Shown here one piece after another: positions 22,317 to 26,125 of a stretch of DNA of 26,125 nucleotides (positions are counted from its first letter, which is position 1; every line of letters begins with the position of its first letter). The stretch comes from Bacteroidaceae bacterium. GTDB lineage: Bacteria > Bacteroidota > Bacteroidia > Bacteroidales > Bacteroidaceae. Location of the stretch: assembly GCA_900770665.1 (NCBI GenBank), contig CAAGKZ010000040.1, forward strand, positions 1-26,125, in the 5' to 3' direction. The position numbers and the translations under genes were made by a program. Under the pieces are notes generated by a model. It did no database searches. It was not told the DNA's origin and saw only the letters and a list, made by a program, of their open reading frames with translations.

Positions 22317-24836
22317 TCATCGTTTTACCTCGAATTTCAGCTTCTGTTCGCCTGCTGTGGCAACGATTGTGTCACCGGGTTGCAGCGCGCCGTCGAGCAA
22401 CAGCTCCGAAATCTCATCCTCCACATAGTTCTGCAATGCGCGTTTCAGTGGACGTGCGCCATACTGTATGTCATAGCCCTTGTCGGCAAGGAAGTTCTTT
22501 GCCTCGGCTGTCATCTCAATGCCGTAGCCAAGCTCTGTAACGCGCTTGATAATCTGCGCAAGTTCAAGGTCAACAATGCTGGTGATTGCCTCCTTGCCAA
22601 GCTGGTCGAAGTTGATGATCTCGTCAATGCGGTTGATGAACTCGGGCGCAAAACGCTTGTTCAGTGCCTTCTGGATTACAGAACGTGAATACTCCTTGTT
22701 GCCTGCGCGCTCATCCTTTGCAAAGCCAATTCCGCTACCGAAATCCTTCAGTTCGCGTGTACCAACGTTAGATGTCATAATGAGTACGGTGTTGCGGAAA
22801 TCGACTGTTCGGCCATAGCTGTCGGTGAGGCGGCCTTCGTCCATCACTTGCAACAATAGGTTGAACACATCGGTGTGTGCCTTTTCAATCTCATCGAGCA
22901 GGACAATGGAGTAGGGACGGCGGCGTACACGCTCGGTGAGCTGTCCGCCCTCCTCGTAACCTACATATCCCGGAGGCGCTCCCACAAGGCGCGACACGGT
23001 GAACTTCTCCATGTATTCGCTCATGTCTATGCGTATAAGCGCATCGGCACTGCCGAACATGAACTTTGCAAGCTCCTTTGCAAGCAGTGTCTTTCCCACA
23101 CCCGTGGGGCCAAGGAACATGAATGTACCTATTGGCTTGTTGGGGCTCTGCAGGCCAACGCGGCTGCGCTGTATTGCTTTTGTGAGCTTTTCAATGGCGC
23201 TATCCTGTGCAATGACCTTGCTTGTGAGCTCGGTACGCATGCCTTTGAGGCGTGTCCACTCATCCTGCTGCATGCGCTGCATTGGCACGCCCGAAATCAT
23301 TGACACAACACCCGCAATGTCCTCGTCGTCAACCGTCTGTCGGTTGTTGGTGAGGTTCTTCTCCCACTCGGCTTTCATCTGCGCAAGGCGGTTCTGCATC
23401 TCCTTTTCAAGGTCGCGCAGGTTGGCAGCGTGTTCAAAATCCTGGTTCTTCACCGCTGCATTCTTGTCCTTGTTGACTACGCTTATCATCTTCTCCTGCT
23501 CCTCAATCTCCTTTGGAACAACGATGTTTGTTATGTGTTTGCGTGCACCGGCCTCGTCCATTGCGTCAATGGCCTTGTCGGGGAAACAACGGTCGGTAAT
23601 GTAGCGGTCTGTCAATTTGACACACGCAAGCAGAGCCTCGTCAGTGTATGTGACATTGTGGTGGCTTTCGTAACGCTCCTTGATGTTCTGCAATATCGCA
23701 AGCGTGTCCTCAACCGATGTAGGCTCAACAAGCACCTTCTGGAAACGGCGCTCAAGCGCACCGTCCTTTTCAATGGTCTTGCGGTATTCGTCAATGGTTG
23801 TTGCGCCGATGCACTGTATCTGGCCGCGTGCAAGCGATGGCTTCAGGATGTTGGCCGCGTCCATTGAACCCGGGGTAGAGCCCGCGCCAATGATGGTGTG
23901 TATCTCGTCAATGAAGATTATGATGTTGGGGTTGTTCTCGAGCTCGTTGATGATGGCTTTGAGACGCTCCTCGAACTGTCCGCGGTACTTTGTGCCTGCC
24001 ACAACGGCAGTCATGTCAAGTGCCACAATGCGCTTGTCAAAGAGCATACGCGATGTCTTGCGCTCCACGATGCGCTGTGCAAGACCCTCCACGATGGCCG
24101 ATTTTCCCACGCCCGGCTCACCAATGAGGATGGGGTTGTTCTTTTTGCGGCGGCTCAGAATCTGCGATATGCGCTCAATCTCCTTCTCGCGCCCCACGAC
24201 CGGGTCGAGCTTGCCCTCGGCTGCAGCCTTTGTCATGTCGACACCAAAGCTGTCGAGCACAGGTGTGTCGTTCGATGGCTTTGATTGTGGCTTGTTCTGG
24301 AATGTCTGCTGTGTGTTGCCGGCATTGCTTGGCAATGTCTCGTCGTCATCGTCCTGGTCGGTAAAACCAAAACCGCCGTTTATGTTGCCACCGTTGGTGT
24401 CGGGCATCTTTGACTTTATTATGTCTGTCACTTTCTGGTATGTCACACTGCTTGCATCGAGTATGTCATACGCCACATTGTTGCGCTCGCGCAGTATGCC
24501 AAGCAACAGGTGCTCGCTGTCGGCATTTACCTTTCTTGAGCGTGCCTCAAGTGTGGCAAAGCGCAGAATACGGGCTGTGCTCATGCTCATCTCAACATCC
24601 TCGCTGTATGGCAGCTCCGATGTTGTTGCACCACTCACGCGCTCCTCAATGCGCTGCTTTATCTCCATGACATCCACCTCCATACCGCACAGAATCTCCA
24701 CTGCACTGCATTTCTCCATGCGTATGATGCCCAGGAGCAGGTGCTCCGGGTTTATTGTCTTGCTGCGCAGGCGTGTGGCCTCCTCCTTGCTCAACGATAG
24801 TATTTCTGTTATTTTCTGCGAAAATTCATTTCTCAT
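22317..24836 (-). CDS. clpC: ATP-dependent Clp protease ATPase subunit ClpC
   Basis: 839 aa. Two Clp_N repeats occupy residues ~1-145. A long acidic/Gln-rich linker (~147-195) is followed by AAA+ module 1 (Walker A GEPGVGKS 239-246, Walker B IIIFIDE 305-311), a UVR-type segment (NQDFEHAANLRDLEKEM, 464-480) marking the ClpC rather than ClpB middle region, and AAA+ module 2 (GPTGVGKT 576-583, IVLLDE 644-649). GIGF at 702-705 is a likely ClpP-docking tripeptide loop (IGF). By family it unfolds proteins and feeds them to ClpP; no clpP is in the window. The start at 24836 follows a GGAGG-like stretch. An 11-bp inverted repeat overlaps its probable promoter. Confidence 0.96.
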   Translation of the reverse strand: MRNEFSQKITEILSLSKEEATRLRSKTINPEHLLLGIIRMEKCSAVEILCGMEVDVMEIKQRIEERVSGATTSELPYSEDVEMSMSTARILRFATLEARSRKVNADSEHLLLGILRERNNVAYDILDASSVTYQKVTDIIKSKMPDTNGGNINGGFGFTDQDDDDETLPSNAGNTQQTFQNKPQSKPSNDTPVLDSFGVDMTKAAAEGKLDPVVGREKEIERISQILSRRKKNNPILIGEPGVGKSAIVEGLAQRIVERKTSRMLFDKRIVALDMTAVVAGTKYRGQFEERLKAIINELENNPNIIIFIDEIHTIIGAGSTPGSMDAANILKPSLARGQIQCIGATTIDEYRKTIEKDGALERRFQKVLVEPTSVEDTLAILQNIKERYESHHNVTYTDEALLACVKLTDRYITDRCFPDKAIDAMDEAGARKHITNIVVPKEIEEQEKMISVVNKDKNAAVKNQDFEHAANLRDLEKEMQNRLAQMKAEWEKNLTNNRQTVDDEDIAGVVSMISGVPMQRMQQDEWTRLKGMRTELTSKVIAQDSAIEKLTKAIQRSRVGLQSPNKPIGTFMFLGPTGVGKTLLAKELAKFMFGSADALIRIDMSEYMEKFTVSRLVGAPPGYVGYEEGGQLTERVRRRPYSIVLLDEIEKAHTDVFNLLLQVMDEGRLTDSYGRTVDFRNTVLIMTSNVGTRELKDFGSGIGFAKDERAGNKEYSRSVIQKALNKRFAPEFINRIDEIINFDQLGKEAITSIVDLELAQIIKRVTELGYGIEMTAEAKNFLADKGYDIQYGARPLKRALQNYVEDEISELLLDGALQPGDTIVATAGEQKLKFEVKR

Positions 24837-24860
24837 CTCTTAGTCCTCCAATTTTGAATA

Positions 24861-24892
24861 TTCGTGTCCTGTTGTTTCAGGACGCGAAGATA
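24861..24892 (-). promoter_or_regulatory. clpC promoter with overlapping inverted repeat
   Basis: On the minus strand, TATCTTCG (24885-24892) is a -7 box with one mismatch. It overlaps an inverted repeat TTCGCGTCCTG-N6-CAGGACACGAA (24861-24888, one G-T pair). This could be an operator or a hairpin at the 5' end of the message. Confidence 0.45.
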
Positions 24893-25018
24893 GTTTATAA
24901 AAGGCAACTATTTCCACCTTTTTACATAAAGTTTCTTACAAAAACCGTGCCAAACTATTAAAAATGGCAAAAATAATATTGTAAAGCGAACAAAATGAGT
25001 GTAAAAAATCAACGTTGG

Positions 25019-25092
25019 TGTCATGTCGAACGGATGTGAGACATCTCTATATCGATTTAGATTCCTCGTCGCTCCGCTCTGTCGGAATGACA
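25019..25092. repeat. Palindromic repeat TGTCATGTCGAACGG...GGAATGACA
   Basis: TGTCAT at one end and ATGACA at the other, with CGAACGGATGTGAGACATCT facing AGATTCCTCGTCGCTCCG. It shares ends and length (~75-80 bp) with the repeats at 3.2-3.5 kb but has a different interior, so it is a sister subfamily. Confidence 0.65.
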
Positions 25093-25259
25093 TTAGCAGA
25101 GACTTCACATATCAACTGCTATATTGTTACTTTATTTATATTATTTCTTGCCAATAATGACATGAAATCCTTGTTTTTTTTGTAATTTCGCACTTTGTAA
25201 GCGCACCTTTGCGCAGTGAGTAAGAGCAAAATGCAATAAACTAAAAAATATATACAATA

Positions 25260-26125
25260 ATGTTCAGAACAAAAACTTGTGGCGAACTCAGGTTGGCCGA
25301 TGTAAATGCAACAGTTACCCTCAGTGGTTGGGTACAGCGTGCACGCAAGATGGGTGGTATGACATTCGTTGACCTTCGCGACCGTTACGGCGTGACCCAG
25401 CTTGTATTCAGCGAGGATGTAAATGCCGAGTTGTGCGAGAAAGCTTCGCATCTTGGCCGTGAATATGTAATCCAGGCAACAGGCGTTGTAAGCGAGCGTC
25501 AGAGCAAGAATGCCAATATCCCAACAGGTGATATTGAGATAATCGTTAGCGAGCTCAATATCCTCAACGAGGCTGCAACACCTCCTTTCACTATTGAGAA
25601 CAATACCGACGGTGGTGACGATATCCGCATGAAGTACCGTTATCTCGACCTTCGTCGCGAGGCAGTGCGCAAGAACCTCGAACTCCGTCACCAGATGACA
25701 ATGGAGGTGCGCCGTTACCTCGACTCAATGAACTTCATTGAGGTTGAGACACCAATGCTCATCGCATCTACCCCCGAGGGCGCACGCGACTTCGTTGTTC
25801 CTTCACGCATGAATCCAGGCCAGTTCTACGCTCTGCCACAGAGCCCACAGCTCTTCAAGCAGTTGCTCATGGTGTCTGGTTTCGACCGCTATTTCCAGAT
25901 TGTAAAGTGTTTCCGCGACGAGGACCTGCGTGCCGACCGTCAGCCCGAGTTTACACAGATTGACTGCGAGATGAGCTTCGTTGAGCAGGAGGATGTAATC
26001 TCTCTCTTCGAGGGCATGGCAAAACACCTTTTCAAGACCATCCGTGGTGTCGAGCTCACCGAGGCTTTCCCACGCATGACATGGCACGATGCAATGAAAT
26101 ACTATGGTTGCGACAAGCCCGATAC
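25260..26125 (+). CDS. aspS: Aspartyl-tRNA synthetase, N-terminal part (3' end outside window)
   Basis: The start is ATG 25260 (MFRTKTCGEL) and the frame stays open to the window end, showing 288 codons; the whole protein should be ~585 aa. Residues 1-105 are the OB-fold anticodon-binding domain (LSGWVQRARKMGGMTFVDLRD in outline). Class II motif 1 lies around 150-182 (FIEVETPMLIASTPEGARDF). Motif 2 is FRDEDLRADRQPEFTQ (218-233). The bacterial GAD insertion and motif 3 lie beyond the window. It charges tRNA-Asp with aspartate in the cytosol. Position 31 in the OB fold is Met. His at this site is typical of non-discriminating bacterial enzymes, so this one may be tRNA-Asp specific (inference). 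Confidence 0.97.
   Translation, partial: MFRTKTCGELRLADVNATVTLSGWVQRARKMGGMTFVDLRDRYGVTQLVFSEDVNAELCEKASHLGREYVIQATGVVSERQSKNANIPTGDIEIIVSELNILNEAATPPFTIENNTDGGDDIRMKYRYLDLRREAVRKNLELRHQMTMEVRRYLDSMNFIEVETPMLIASTPEGARDFVVPSRMNPGQFYALPQSPQLFKQLLMVSGFDRYFQIVKCFRDEDLRADRQPEFTQIDCEMSFVEQEDVISLFEGMAKHLFKTIRGVELTEAFPRMTWHDAMKYYGCDKPD

Larger units (their letters stand above)
24837..25259. other. 423-bp divergent intergenic region between clpC and aspS
   Basis: It holds the clpC promoter/inverted repeat, AT-rich sequence, and a palindromic repeat (25019-25092). A poor promoter-like pair lies before aspS (TTTG 25179-25182, then CACCTTTG 25204-25211, 21-base spacer). No gene or RNA was recognised. 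Confidence 0.6.

Noticed and set aside
23680..24843. 387-codon open frame opposite clpC
   Set aside because: It is antisense to conserved ClpC sequence; Ser/Arg-rich composition is typical of a shadow frame.
25119..25691. 190-codon open frame opposite aspS and its upstream region
   Set aside because: Antisense to conserved AspRS; no independent support.

Overview
The window looks like a chromosomal segment of a gut-type Bacteroidota, order Bacteroidales (Bacteroides/Prevotella-like). The evidence is the gene set (GH35 and large GH20 enzymes with a Bacteroidales-style C-terminal tail, DUF5715-like lipoprotein, ClpC with UVR linker, ~680-residue HtpG), several promoters of the Bacteroidota TTTG-N19/20-TAnnTTTG type, and intergenic repeats of the TGTCAT...ATGACA kind that are common in this order. 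I do not name a species. I see no tRNA, rRNA, CRISPR array, phage or IS element.

Layout. 1-1452: 3' part of a GH35 beta-galactosidase. 1573-2682: LOG/SLOG-type nucleotide-binding protein. 2683-3692: 1 kb repeat island without genes. 3693-7232 (-): secreted GH20 beta-hexosaminidase with ricin-like flanking domains. 7492-8196 (+): lipoprotein resembling DUF5715/M15 peptidases. 8269-10044 (-): oxaloacetate decarboxylase alpha / pyruvate carboxylase B-type carboxyltransferase whose C-terminal carrier domain lacks the biotinyl lysine motif. 10676-16372: three consecutive AMP-forming acyl-CoA synthetase-like paralogs, each 559 aa, each apparently its own transcription unit. 16479-17216: nitrilase-superfamily amidase. 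17238-17699 (-): small HsdR_N/PD-(D/E)XK protein, divergent from holA (17850-18863), followed by a second PD-(D/E)XK nuclease (19037-19819). 19981-22029 (-) htpG and 22317-24836 (-) clpC. 25260-26125: 5' part of aspS.

How the genes relate. Most genes are single units separated by strong hairpin terminators, so this is a core-genome stretch rather than one large operon. GH35 plus GH20 would together remove galactose and N-acetylhexosamine from host or dietary glycans. The ligase trio is the clearest local expansion. It shares unusual ATP-loop and A10-motif residues, and two members have distinct operator-like repeats upstream (three 20-bp-phased ATTTTACC boxes before the first; an ATTGTGCAAA inverted repeat spanning the putative promoter of the third). 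This is the part most likely to hide undescribed biology. htpG and clpC are stress chaperone/protease genes kept apart by a perfect 21-bp stem terminator.

Limits: all family calls come from reading motifs; no database search or alignment was run. Percent identities are hand counts where stated, otherwise impressions.
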